64,000 nucleotides of DNA. It comes from Betaproteobacteria bacterium Ga0077532 (GTDB lineage Bacteria > Pseudomonadota > Gammaproteobacteria > Burkholderiales > Ga0077523). The stretch covers positions 1 to 64,000 of the forward strand of contig LNEE01000038.1 of NCBI GenBank assembly GCA_001464895.1. The letters run 5' to 3'. The position numbers and the translations under genes are program-made. Shown one piece after another: positions 36,905 to 45,002 of the stretch. The notes beneath the pieces were generated by a model. The model saw nothing but the letters and a program-made list of their open reading frames with translations. It did no database searches and had not been told where the DNA came from. Position 1 is the stretch's first letter; each line of letters starts with the position of its first letter.

Positions 36905-37762
36905 TCAGGCGAGGAAGGGCTCCAGTTCGGCGAGCAACGCCTCGGGCGCCTCTTCGGGGATGAAGTGCCCGCACGGAAGCGGGCGGCCCCGGACATCGGT
37001 CGCCTTGTCGCGCCACGTGGCAAGGACGTCGAAGAGGCTGTGCATCTTGCCGAACTCGCCCCAGAGTATCTGCACCGGGCACGTCACCCGTCTGGCGAGG
37101 TCCGCCTCGTCGTCCGCGAAGTCCTGCTTCGCCGCGGCGCGATAGTCCTCCAGCCCGCAGCGGATCGTGCCGGGCAGCGTGAACACGCGGAGGTATTCCG
37201 CGAAGGCCGCCTCCTCGATGGCACCAGCCTGCGCCGAGAGCGCACGGAACATGTTCCGGAGGAACGGCTCCGGGGTGGCGCCGATCATCACCTCGGGCAG
37301 GTCGGGCACCTGGAAGAAGAACCAGTGCCAGTAGGCCGCCGCCAGTTCACGCCCTGTGTCGCGGAACAGCGTGTGCGTGGGAACGATGTCGAGCAGCGAC
37401 AGGCGCTCCACCGCCTCCGCGTGGTCGAGCGCCAGCCGATGCGAGACGCGCGCGCCGCGGTCATGCCCGACGACCCGGTATCGCGAATGCCCGAGCGCCT
37501 GCATGACGCCATGGATGTCGGCTGCCATCGTCTTCTTGTCGAACCCGTCGCGCGGCTTGTCGGAATCGCCGTATCCGCGGAGGTCCGGGATGACGACAGT
37601 GAACCGGCGCGCGAGGGACGGCGCCACCTTGCGCCACATGATCCCGCTCTGCGGGTAGCCGTGCAGCAGCACGAGCGCCGGACCCTCGCCGCCGACCCAG
37701 GTGTGGAGGCGGATGCCGTTCGCGCGTACGTACCGCTGGGTGAAACCAGGCATGAGGGTCAT
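36905..37762 (-). CDS. Alpha/beta hydrolase, probable fluoroacetate/haloacetate dehalogenase
   Basis: A 285-residue alpha/beta hydrolase. The nucleophile is Asp101 in GHDRGAR, with carboxylate-binding Arg102 and Arg105, Asp125, His146-Trp147 and Tyr207 forming a halide pocket, and the catalytic His266 in CGHFIPE. These match in kind, order and spacing the set described for the Rhodopseudomonas fluoroacetate dehalogenase. HGYPQ (34-38) gives the oxyanion side. It would release fluoride from haloacetates. GGAG lies 7 bases before the ATG. Confidence 0.85.
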   Translation of the reverse strand: MTLMPGFTQRYVRANGIRLHTWVGGEGPALVLLHGYPQSGIMWRKVAPSLARRFTVVIPDLRGYGDSDKPRDGFDKKTMAADIHGVMQALGHSRYRVVGHDRGARVSHRLALDHAEAVERLSLLDIVPTHTLFRDTGRELAAAYWHWFFFQVPDLPEVMIGATPEPFLRNMFRALSAQAGAIEEAAFAEYLRVFTLPGTIRCGLEDYRAAAKQDFADDEADLARRVTCPVQILWGEFGKMHSLFDVLATWRDKATDVRGRPLPCGHFIPEEAPEALLAELEPFLA

Positions 37763-37792
37763 CGGAGACTCCGAACAGGACGAAAAGGCGGA

Positions 37793-38977
37793 TCAGTGAT
37801 CGCGAAGGTAGCGGGCGAGGCGGGCCACGCCTTCGGCGAGCACGGGGATCGGCTTGGGATAGGAGAAGCGGACGTGCTGCGCGGAGCCGTGGGTGCCGAA
37901 GTCGAGGCCGGGGGCGATGGCAACACCGGCCTGGTCGAGCACATCGAGGCAGAACTGGTAGCTGTCGTCGGTGAAGCGCTCGCAGTTGGCGTAGATGTAG
38001 AACGCGCCCTCGGGCTCGACGGGGATGCCGAACCCCAGCTCGCGCAGACGCGGCAGGAGGAAATCGCGCTGGGCGCGAAAGCCGTCGCGGCGCGCTTCGT
38101 GGACCGCGACAGCCTCCGGCGTGAAGGCCGCCATCGCCGCCTGCTGGGAGATGTCGGATGCCGAGATGAACAGGTTCTGGGCGAGCTTCTCGATGTCGGC
38201 CATCGCGTCGCGCGGACCGACGAGCCAGCCGAGCCGCCAGCCGGTCATCCCGAAGTACTTCGAGAAGCTGTTGATCACGAACGCGTCGTCGGCGAACTCG
38301 AGCACCGTGCGGTCGGGGGCGCCGTAGGTGAGGCCGTGGTAGATCTCGTCGACGATCAGCGTGCCGCCCCGGGCGCGTGTCACCGCGTGGATCGCGCGCA
38401 GCTCGTCGAAGGGGATCAGCGTGCCGGTCGGATTCGAAGGCGATGCGAGCATCACGGCGCGCGTCCGCGGACCCCAATGCTTCTCGACGAGCGCGGCGGT
38501 GAGCTGGTACTGCGTCTCCGGCCCGACGGGGATGCCGACGGCCCGCCCCTCCATCGTCCGGACGAAATGGCGGTTGCAGGGGTACGATGGATCCGCCATC
38601 AGTACTTCGTCTCCCGGTGACAGCAGCGCACCCATGATCGCGATGAGCGCGCCCGAGGACCCGGGCATCACGCCGACCCGCTCGTGGGCCACGGCCACGC
38701 CGTAACGGGTGTCGTACCAGCGCGCGATCTCCTTGCGCAGGGCTGTCGTGCCCAGCCCCGGGGTGTAGTGGACATGCCCCGACCGGATGGCCTGGATGCC
38801 GGCCTCGGCGATCGGTGCGGCCGCCGGGGCATCGGGTTCGCCCACCACCATGTTCACGATCGTGCGACCCTCGGCTTCGAGCGCCTTCGCGCGCGTGATG
38901 AGGTCGACCACGTGAAAGGTTTCGATCTCGGCCATGCGCGACGCGGGATGGAAGGGCAGCGTTTCGTGCGGGCTCAT
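37793..38977 (-). CDS. PLP-dependent aminotransferase (class I/II)
   Basis: A 394-residue fold-type I aminotransferase. ASPSNPTGT, the DEIYHGLTYG segment with the PLP-contacting Asp and Tyr, and the Schiff-base Lys in SFSKYFGMTGWRLGW are all present, with the Arg of the carboxylate site in HVRFSYP. It resembles aspartate/tyrosine-type enzymes that accept 2-oxo acids. It is upstream of and co-directional with the dehalogenase gene (gap about 30 bp). The start at 38977 matches homologue length. Confidence 0.9.
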   Translation of the reverse strand: MSPHETLPFHPASRMAEIETFHVVDLITRAKALEAEGRTIVNMVVGEPDAPAAAPIAEAGIQAIRSGHVHYTPGLGTTALRKEIARWYDTRYGVAVAHERVGVMPGSSGALIAIMGALLSPGDEVLMADPSYPCNRHFVRTMEGRAVGIPVGPETQYQLTAALVEKHWGPRTRAVMLASPSNPTGTLIPFDELRAIHAVTRARGGTLIVDEIYHGLTYGAPDRTVLEFADDAFVINSFSKYFGMTGWRLGWLVGPRDAMADIEKLAQNLFISASDISQQAAMAAFTPEAVAVHEARRDGFRAQRDFLLPRLRELGFGIPVEPEGAFYIYANCERFTDDSYQFCLDVLDQAGVAIAPGLDFGTHGSAQHVRFSYPKPIPVLAEGVARLARYLRDH

Positions 38978-39194
38978 GGTCGGGGCCGTCGGTATGGTGA
39001 GACCGGAGGCTAGGAGAACGGGACACGGGACGCAAGGCTTCCGCGACCGCAGCGACACCTGGGCTGACGACCTGGCGCAGACATGTGCGCTCCCACATAT
39101 TCCCTCCGACGCGCTGCGGCCCCAGCATTGCCGGACCGACACATCGATCGGCACCGCGCCCTGCCACGACAAGGAGCGCCCAAGGAGGAACGAC

Positions 39195-39386
39195 ATGCAA
39201 AGGGGACATGCCCGCGTCGCGGATCCGGCCGTTGCCGGGTGGCACCGCGAGAGTGGTGCGTCAGGGGGGACTCGGCAGGTCTGCCAAGGCAGAGCGGCCC
39301 CGATCAGCAGCACCGAAGAAATCCGGCCCGACGTCCGGCTCGTGCGTACGACTACCCGCAGTCTTCGAAGGGAGTGCACCACTTGA
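39195..39386 (+). CDS. 63-residue ORF coupled to the MNIO-like gene
   Basis: A small unrecognised protein, basic and with two Cys (residues 30 and 61). GGAGG lies 6 bases before the ATG, stronger than the signal of most genes here. Its TGA overlaps the TTG start of the next gene (TTGA). MNIO enzymes modify small precursor peptides encoded upstream, so position alone makes this a candidate precursor or former precursor. It lacks a signal peptide or repeated Cys core. Chance cannot be excluded. Confidence 0.5.
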   Translation: MQRGHARVADPAVAGWHRESGASGGTRQVCQGRAAPISSTEEIRPDVRLVRTTTRSLRRECTT

Positions 39387-40351
39387 CCCAGAACCTCGGC
39401 CTTTCCCATCACGATGCCCTGGAGCCCCTGCTCGCGACGCATCCGGATTCACTCGATTTCCTGTCGGTCCGGACCGGGTCCCTGCTGGACGATGCGGCCG
39501 GGGACGATGCCGCCCCGGCACTGACCGAACGCTTCCGCGTCGCCGTGCACGGCAACTACCTCGGACTCACGTCGGCGGACGCCTTCGACAGCCACCGCGC
39601 CCGCCGCCTCGCAAGCCTCGCGGACCAGTGCGTGTTCGAGTGGGTGGCAGAGCGCCTCGAAGCGCCGGCGACGCCGATCCCCGACCTTCTCGACCACGTC
39701 GTCGAACGTGTCGAGCGGCTGCAGGACTTCCTCGGCGCCTCGGTGCTCGTCTCCAACGGGTCCGGTTTCCACAACGGTCCTGCCTCCCTGGAAAGCTCAT
39801 TCGCCTTCCTGTCGGCGCTCGCCGGGCGCACCGGCTGCGGACTCCTGCTCGACCTCGACGCACTCTGCCAGGACGCCCATGCCATCGACAGACCCGATGG
39901 CAACGAGACATCGTCGGTGCCTTCGGCCCTGGCGCTGAGCGCGTTGAATCTCGATGCCGTACGCGCCGTCGCGGTCAGCGAGTTCGTCGTAGACGGGACG
40001 CCCTCCGCCCATGCCCCACGGGACGACCGCGTCGGAACTCTCCTGATGCAACTGACAGCCGAGTGCCGACGGCTGCGGGGCATCACCGTCGGACTATCGC
40101 CCGAAGCGATTCGGGCGATCGGCATCGACGGCATCGTCGCGGGACTCGAGGGGATGCGCACGGCGCTGCCGGGTCGGGCGGGTGTCGTGGTACTCCCCGG
40201 CGCCACGACCAGGCAGGCGACCGCGGCGCCCCGCCCCCGCGGCTACCTGCCGGGGCACGGTCGCGGCGCACCGATGCGGCTCGTGCACTGCGCCCCCGAG
40301 GCCGAGACCCCGCCAGCGGCGAGTGACGCTCCCCCGACCTCAGGGGGCTGA
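39383..40351 (+). CDS. Degenerate MNIO (DUF692)-family protein
   Basis: A 322-residue TIM-barrel protein aligned by pattern to DUF692 multinuclear iron oxidases. LSHHDALEPLL, FRVAVHGNYLGLTSAD (His56 kept) and FLSALAGRTGCGLLLDLDA (about 142-160) fit well. The metal-ligand motifs do not: the usual VSEHL is VFEWV (84-88), the LLENVSS-type segment is LVSNGSG and the HSENY segment is VRTGS. It probably binds no iron cluster. The start is TTG with GGGAG 8 bases upstream. The C-terminus is Pro/Ala-rich. Confidence 0.65.
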   Translation: MTQNLGLSHHDALEPLLATHPDSLDFLSVRTGSLLDDAAGDDAAPALTERFRVAVHGNYLGLTSADAFDSHRARRLASLADQCVFEWVAERLEAPATPIPDLLDHVVERVERLQDFLGASVLVSNGSGFHNGPASLESSFAFLSALAGRTGCGLLLDLDALCQDAHAIDRPDGNETSSVPSALALSALNLDAVRAVAVSEFVVDGTPSAHAPRDDRVGTLLMQLTAECRRLRGITVGLSPEAIRAIGIDGIVAGLEGMRTALPGRAGVVVLPGATTRQATAAPRPRGYLPGHGRGAPMRLVHCAPEAETPPAASDAPPTSGG

Positions 40352-40423
40352 CCCAGCACACGCCGCTGCCCTCCACCCGCCGGAGACGAGTACAGTGCCG
40401 GCTTTTTCCTGGGGGGGAAGAGC

Positions 40424-41356
40424 ATGCGGATCGCGATCATCGGGGCCGGCGGCGTCGGCGGATATTTCGGTGCAAAGCTGGCCAAGGCCGGCGAGGACGT
40501 CACGTTCATCGCGCGCGGCGCCCACCTCGCGGCCATGCGCGCGCACGGCCTCCGGGTCCTGTCGGGCAACGGCGATGTCACGGTCGATCAGGTGAAGGCC
40601 ACCGACGACGCCGCGTCGGTGGGTCCGGTCGACCTCGTGATGATCGCCGTGAAGCTCTGGTCCACCGAGGAAAGCATCGCGACGGCCCGGGCGTTGATGG
40701 GTCCGACGTCCACGATCGTCTCCTTCCAGAATGGCGTCGATGCGGAAGACGCGCTGATCGAGGCCTTCGGGCCCGACCGCGTGATCGGCGGCGTCGCGAA
40801 CATCGCGGCCCTGATCGAAGCGCCCGGTGTGGTCCGGCACAACGGGACGATGGCGCTGCTGCAGGTGGGATCGCTGGACGGCCGGCCGTCGCCCGCCGTC
40901 GAGGCCCTCGCCGCCGCGGCAAAGCGCGCGGGATTCGATCTCAAGGTGTCCGACGACATTCTCAAGTCGATCTGGGAGAAGTTCGTGTTCCTCGCATCGC
41001 TCTCCGCGATGACGGCCCTGACACGGATGCCGCTCGGCCCGCTTCGCGAAGATCCGGACACGCGTGCCCTCTTCACGCAGCTCGCCGAAGAGGTCGTGGC
41101 GGTCGGCCGCGCGAAGGGCGTGCCACTCGGGGACGGAACGGTCGCAGCCATGCTCTCCCGGCTGGACGGGCTGCCCCGCGAGATGGTCGCGTCGATGCTC
41201 GGCGATCTCCTGCGCGGCAACCGCCTCGAACTGCCGTGGTTGTCCGGCGGCGTCGTACGGCTCGGAGCCGCCGTGGGTGTCCCGACGCCCGCCCACCGGT
41301 TCGTGTTCACCGCACTCAAGCTCTACGCAAACGGCCGCCCGGCCGACGCCCGTTGA
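40424..41356 (+). CDS. Ketopantoate reductase family protein (ApbA/PanE-like)
   Basis: A 310-residue NADPH-dependent 2-oxo-acid reductase. GAGGVGGYFGAKLA is the nucleotide loop, AVKLWSTEE carries the catalytic Lys (K72-type position), SFQNGVD the conserved Asn, and KFVFLASLSAMTALTRMP the C-terminal helical domain. The family includes PanE and several paralogues, so the pantothenate role is not assured. It is followed 10 bp later by the enolase-superfamily gene, suggesting a catabolic unit. Confidence 0.88.
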   Translation: MRIAIIGAGGVGGYFGAKLAKAGEDVTFIARGAHLAAMRAHGLRVLSGNGDVTVDQVKATDDAASVGPVDLVMIAVKLWSTEESIATARALMGPTSTIVSFQNGVDAEDALIEAFGPDRVIGGVANIAALIEAPGVVRHNGTMALLQVGSLDGRPSPAVEALAAAAKRAGFDLKVSDDILKSIWEKFVFLASLSAMTALTRMPLGPLREDPDTRALFTQLAEEVVAVGRAKGVPLGDGTVAAMLSRLDGLPREMVASMLGDLLRGNRLELPWLSGGVVRLGAAVGVPTPAHRFVFTALKLYANGRPADAR

Positions 41357-41366
41357 CGAGGCTCCC

Positions 41367-42464
41367 ATGACCACTTCGCTCCCGACTGTCCGCGCGATCC
41401 GCGCCCGCGCCGTCCTCGCTCCCTTCCGCCGCCAGCCCGCGGCCGCAACCGGTGCCATTCCGCACGCGCCGCTCGTGCTCGTCGACCTGGAAACCGCAGA
41501 AGGCATCACCGGCCGCGCGTACGTCTTCACCATCACGCCCGCCGCCCAGAAACCGGTGGTCGATCTGCTCCACAACTTCGCAGCCATCGTCGCCGGCGAC
41601 CCCGTCGCCCCGCTCGATCTCGACGCGAAACTGCGACGGCGGCTCACGCTGCTCGACACCCCTGGCCTCGTCGGCATTGCACTCGCCGCGCTCGACATGT
41701 GCGCCTGGGACGCTGCCGCGCAAGCGCGGGGCGTGCCGCTGGCCACGATGCTCGGCAGCCGCCCGAAGCCGATCCGTGCGTACAACAGCTGCGGCCTGTG
41801 GATCCAGCCCGTCGCGCAGTTGGCGGACGAAGCCGAGGCTCTCGTGACCGAGGGCGGCTTCAGCGCCGTGAAGCTGCGACTCGGGCGCGACGATCCCCGC
41901 GACGATCTGGCGGCAGTGCGGTCCGTGATGAAGCGCGTGGGCGACCGTGTCACCGTGATGTGCGACTTCAATCAACGCCTATCGTGGAACGAGGCGATCC
42001 TGCGCGGTCGGATGATCGATGACGAGGGTCTCGCATGGATCGAGGAGCCGGTGCGCCACGACGACTACACGGGCTCTGCGCGCGTTGCCGCAGCACTGCG
42101 CACACCGGTGCAGGGCGGCGAGAACCTCCTGTCGACGTTCGAGCTGCAGCAGGCGCTGGACGCACGCGCGTTCGACTACGTGATGCCCGACGTGCAGCGC
42201 ATCGGTGGCGTCACCGGCTGGCTGCGCGCCTCGTCCATCGCGCACGCGCACGGCATGGAGATGTCGAGCCACCTGTTTCCCGAAGTGAGCTGTCACCTGC
42301 TCGCAGCGACCCCGACCGCGCACTGGCTGGAGTACGTCGACTGGGCGACGCCGGTGCTCCGGGAGCCGCTGATCCCCGTCGACGGACACATCCACATCCC
42401 GGAGCGTCCCGGCACGGGGATCGAGTGGGACGAAGCGGCGGTCGCCCGCCTGCTCGTGCACTGA
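41367..42464 (+). CDS. Enolase-superfamily enzyme (mandelate racemase-like)
   Basis: A 365-residue protein with the metal ligands Asp (CDFNQ), Glu (IEEP) and Glu (GENL). The mandelate-racemase Asp-His dyad is in MPDVQRIGGVTGW and SSHLFPE, with a further Glu in LEYVDW. The Lys-x-Lys base motif is Lys-Leu-Arg here (VKLRLG), so the second base is changed and the reaction may be a dehydration or one-sided epimerisation. The ATG at 41367 is close to the reductase stop, consistent with an operon. Confidence 0.88.
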   Translation: MTTSLPTVRAIRARAVLAPFRRQPAAATGAIPHAPLVLVDLETAEGITGRAYVFTITPAAQKPVVDLLHNFAAIVAGDPVAPLDLDAKLRRRLTLLDTPGLVGIALAALDMCAWDAAAQARGVPLATMLGSRPKPIRAYNSCGLWIQPVAQLADEAEALVTEGGFSAVKLRLGRDDPRDDLAAVRSVMKRVGDRVTVMCDFNQRLSWNEAILRGRMIDDEGLAWIEEPVRHDDYTGSARVAAALRTPVQGGENLLSTFELQQALDARAFDYVMPDVQRIGGVTGWLRASSIAHAHGMEMSSHLFPEVSCHLLAATPTAHWLEYVDWATPVLREPLIPVDGHIHIPERPGTGIEWDEAAVARLLVH

Positions 42465-43260
42465 TCGACCGCTGCGGGCGTCCCGATGGGCGCCAGGTGA
42501 TGGGTCGAACACCGCACACGTGCACGGCCGGACCGCCGAGAACGAATAGAGCAATACGGCGATCCTGTCGGCCGCCCGCAGCGCTGCATCGCAGCAGCGA
42601 AACCTTTTGACGTCGATTTCCAGCGGACGTTAGGATCGATCGCATGTTGGCCTCGGTACCCGAGCCCGACACGGATGCCGATCCGGCAGGTGCATCGCAC
42701 ACGTTCGTCAGAAACGTCGATGCGCCGACACACGCTGCCAGCATCCGCCACCAGGACGCGCCTTTCATTGCCAGCGTCCACTCGGGGGTTTGGCTTTCTT
42801 GCCCCCCCATTCGATGTGGTGCGTCTTTCCTGCACCCACCGAACTGCGATGTACCGACTGTTCCGATGGCTCCGATTTGTTCAGACTGCTTCGACTGTTC
42901 TGACTGTCCGGGCGTCCGCGAGTCCGGCATTCGTCCAGCCGACGCTTTGCCGGCGGTCGAACCGTCGCCACCGAAACTCGATGTCCTTTCCCGGGGAGGT
43001 GCTTCGATACATCTGGGCTCGGCCGCGGCACGCGTGGTTCGCCATGTTCCCGCAGTCGAAATCGCAGCGTGCGCTTTGCCCAGTGAGCTGGAAGCCGGAA
43101 GAAGCAGGGCGATCGTAGGGAATCCATCGAAAGCATGTCGAGGTGAACGCTATCGTGCCGGCGCCGCGAGCCAGATGTCGCGGGGACGAGCACAGATCGA
43201 CAGCCTCCGATGGATCACCGGTGCGACGCACACCATCCAATCATCAGCGGAGGAAGCGAA
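42465..43260. other. 796-bp region without a supported gene, short-repeat tract inside
   Basis: Frames on both strands here lack ribosome binding sites and family signal. At about 42851-42910 a run of 9-10 bp degenerate units (GACTGTTC / GACTGCTTC / GACTGTCC) is seen. The right end carries the GGAGG site of the Tat amidohydrolase gene at about 43249, so its promoter lies in this region. Confidence 0.5.
42851..42910. repeat. Degenerate 9-10 bp tandem repeat
   Basis: About six units around the core CGACTGTTC occur in a row, with varied third and seventh positions. The period suggests slippage-derived low-complexity DNA. Confidence 0.55.
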
Positions 43261-44796
43261 ATGCAGCGACATATCGGCGTGCACATGAGCGAAGCGGAGA
43301 TGCAGGAGGTAGCACCGGCGGACGAGGTGGCCTTCCGTTCTCCAGTCCCGACACAGATGGTCTCCAACGGCGAGTACAACCCGCTTCCGCAGACCGAGGA
43401 CCAGCGCAAGGTTGAGTCGCTCATCAAGGAGATGAGCGAGGTGCAGGCAAAGCGCCACGGGATGGACCGTCGCACCTTCCTCGCCACCAACGCCGGCATG
43501 GCCACCGCCTTCCTCGCGATGAACAAGGTGTTCGGCCCGATCTTCGACGTGAACGAAGCCGAGGCCGGTGACATGGAGATGTCCGACTACCGTCGGAGCC
43601 AGCTCTCCGGCCAGTTCATCTTCGACGACCAGACTCACTTCATCCGCGACGACTTCAAGCAGGAAGGCCTCTTGGGGCTGACCAAGTGGGCCGTGGGCGC
43701 CAAGGTGAATCCGGACATCGGCAACGCTCCGATGACGCTCGCCCGATACAAGATGGACAACTACCTGAAGGAGATCTTTCTCGACTCCGACACGAAGATG
43801 GCACTGCTGTCGGGAGCACCGTTCGACGATCCGTCGTGGTGGCTCCTGTCGAACGACGCCATCCAGAATGCCTGTCGCTCGGTGAACAAGCTGGCGGGCA
43901 GCACCCGCATGCTGGGCCACACCGTGATCACACCGAAGTACCCGAACTGGATGGACGAGGTGGACCGCGGCATCGAGGTGCTGAAGCCCGCCTCCTGGAA
44001 GTCGTACACGATCGGCGACCCGTTCGGACCGTCCAAGTACGCGTGGCGCCTGGACGACGAGAAGCTGATGTACCCGTTCTACGAGAAGGCGATCAAGTCC
44101 GGCATCAACACGATCTGCATCCACAAGGGGCTGATGCCGCGCGACTACGAGAAGGCCTTCGCCGGCACCTGGGAAAGCGCCACCGTGAACGATGTCGGCA
44201 AGGCCGCAAAGGACTGGCCCGGCATGAACTTCGTGATCTACCACGCCGCCATGCGGCCGTGGCTCGCGGACTCTCCCGAGAAGGAGATGGCCGAGTTCAT
44301 GAAGACCGGCTATATCCAGTGGTCAACCGACCTTGCGCGGATCCCCGAAAAGTTCGGCGTCGACAACGTGTACGCCGAAATCGGCAGCACCTTCGCCTCC
44401 ACCGCCGTGACGAACCCGCGCTTCTGCGCCGCCTGGCTGGGCCAGTTCATCAACATGATGGGGCCGGAGCGCGTGCTCTGGGGCACCGACTCCGTCTGGT
44501 ACGGCAGCCCGCAGTGGCAGATCGAAGCCATGCGCCGCCTGGAGATCCCGGACGACCTCATGAAGCACACCGGCTGGAAGCGTCGTCTTGGCGGCCCCAA
44601 CAGCGAAGTGAAGCAGAAGATGTTCGGCCTGAACGGCGCGCACCTGTACGGCCTCGACATGAAGGTCGCCCAGGGTCCGGCATTCACCGCCGACAAGCTG
44701 GCCGCCATCAAGGCCGAGTACTTGGCGATGGGTGGCGACAAGGGCCGGTCCAACACGGCCTACGGCTACGTGGCGAAGTCAGGCAGCACCGCATAA
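43261..44796 (+). CDS. Tat-exported amidohydrolase-family protein
   Basis: A 511-residue protein. An unusually long N-terminus precedes a twin-arginine motif (DRRTFL, Arg70-Arg71) and hydrophobic stretch. The mature part is an amidohydrolase-2 (Amidohydro_2, decarboxylase-like) TIM barrel with CIHKG, YHAAMRPW and LWGTDSVWYG. The first metal motif reads QTHF instead of HxH, so one ligand is missing. GGAGG lies before the ATG at 43261. A terminator follows. The substrate is unknown; homologues occur as cofactor-bearing periplasmic proteins. Confidence 0.82.
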   Translation: MQRHIGVHMSEAEMQEVAPADEVAFRSPVPTQMVSNGEYNPLPQTEDQRKVESLIKEMSEVQAKRHGMDRRTFLATNAGMATAFLAMNKVFGPIFDVNEAEAGDMEMSDYRRSQLSGQFIFDDQTHFIRDDFKQEGLLGLTKWAVGAKVNPDIGNAPMTLARYKMDNYLKEIFLDSDTKMALLSGAPFDDPSWWLLSNDAIQNACRSVNKLAGSTRMLGHTVITPKYPNWMDEVDRGIEVLKPASWKSYTIGDPFGPSKYAWRLDDEKLMYPFYEKAIKSGINTICIHKGLMPRDYEKAFAGTWESATVNDVGKAAKDWPGMNFVIYHAAMRPWLADSPEKEMAEFMKTGYIQWSTDLARIPEKFGVDNVYAEIGSTFASTAVTNPRFCAAWLGQFINMMGPERVLWGTDSVWYGSPQWQIEAMRRLEIPDDLMKHTGWKRRLGGPNSEVKQKMFGLNGAHLYGLDMKVAQGPAFTADKLAAIKAEYLAMGGDKGRSNTAYGYVAKSGSTA

Positions 44797-44821
44797 CGAG
44801 GCACCCGCAAAGGGGGAGGGG

Positions 44822-44850
44822 AACCGGGACCGTGGGTCCCGGTTTTTTTT
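44822..44850 (+). terminator. Rho-independent terminator
   Basis: A 10-bp stem AACCGGGACC/GGTCCCGGTT (44822-44831, 44835-44844) with loop GTG is followed by eight T. It ends the amidohydrolase transcript. Confidence 0.95.
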
Positions 44851-45002
44851 CGTCCGGCGTTCCTCGTCGATCGCAGTCCGGTTCTGCTGTATTTTCGTGC
44901 GGATCTGGCTGGGAGCGCGCCAGTCCGGGCCGGCGCTTGCGCCCCAGGCGACAAAAGGGGGACCATTGGAGTCCTTCCGATCGCCAGCCAGTGGAGTTCC
45001 TC

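Noticed and set aside
39083..39382. N-terminal extension of the MNIO-like gene to 39083
   Set aside because: The extra 100 residues are low-complexity and Arg-rich, overlap a better-initiated small ORF, and the TTG at 39383 has its own ribosome binding site.
42644..43288. 214-residue plus-strand frame before the Tat amidohydrolase
   Set aside because: No ribosome binding site, no domain, and it crosses the repeat tract and the real gene's start.
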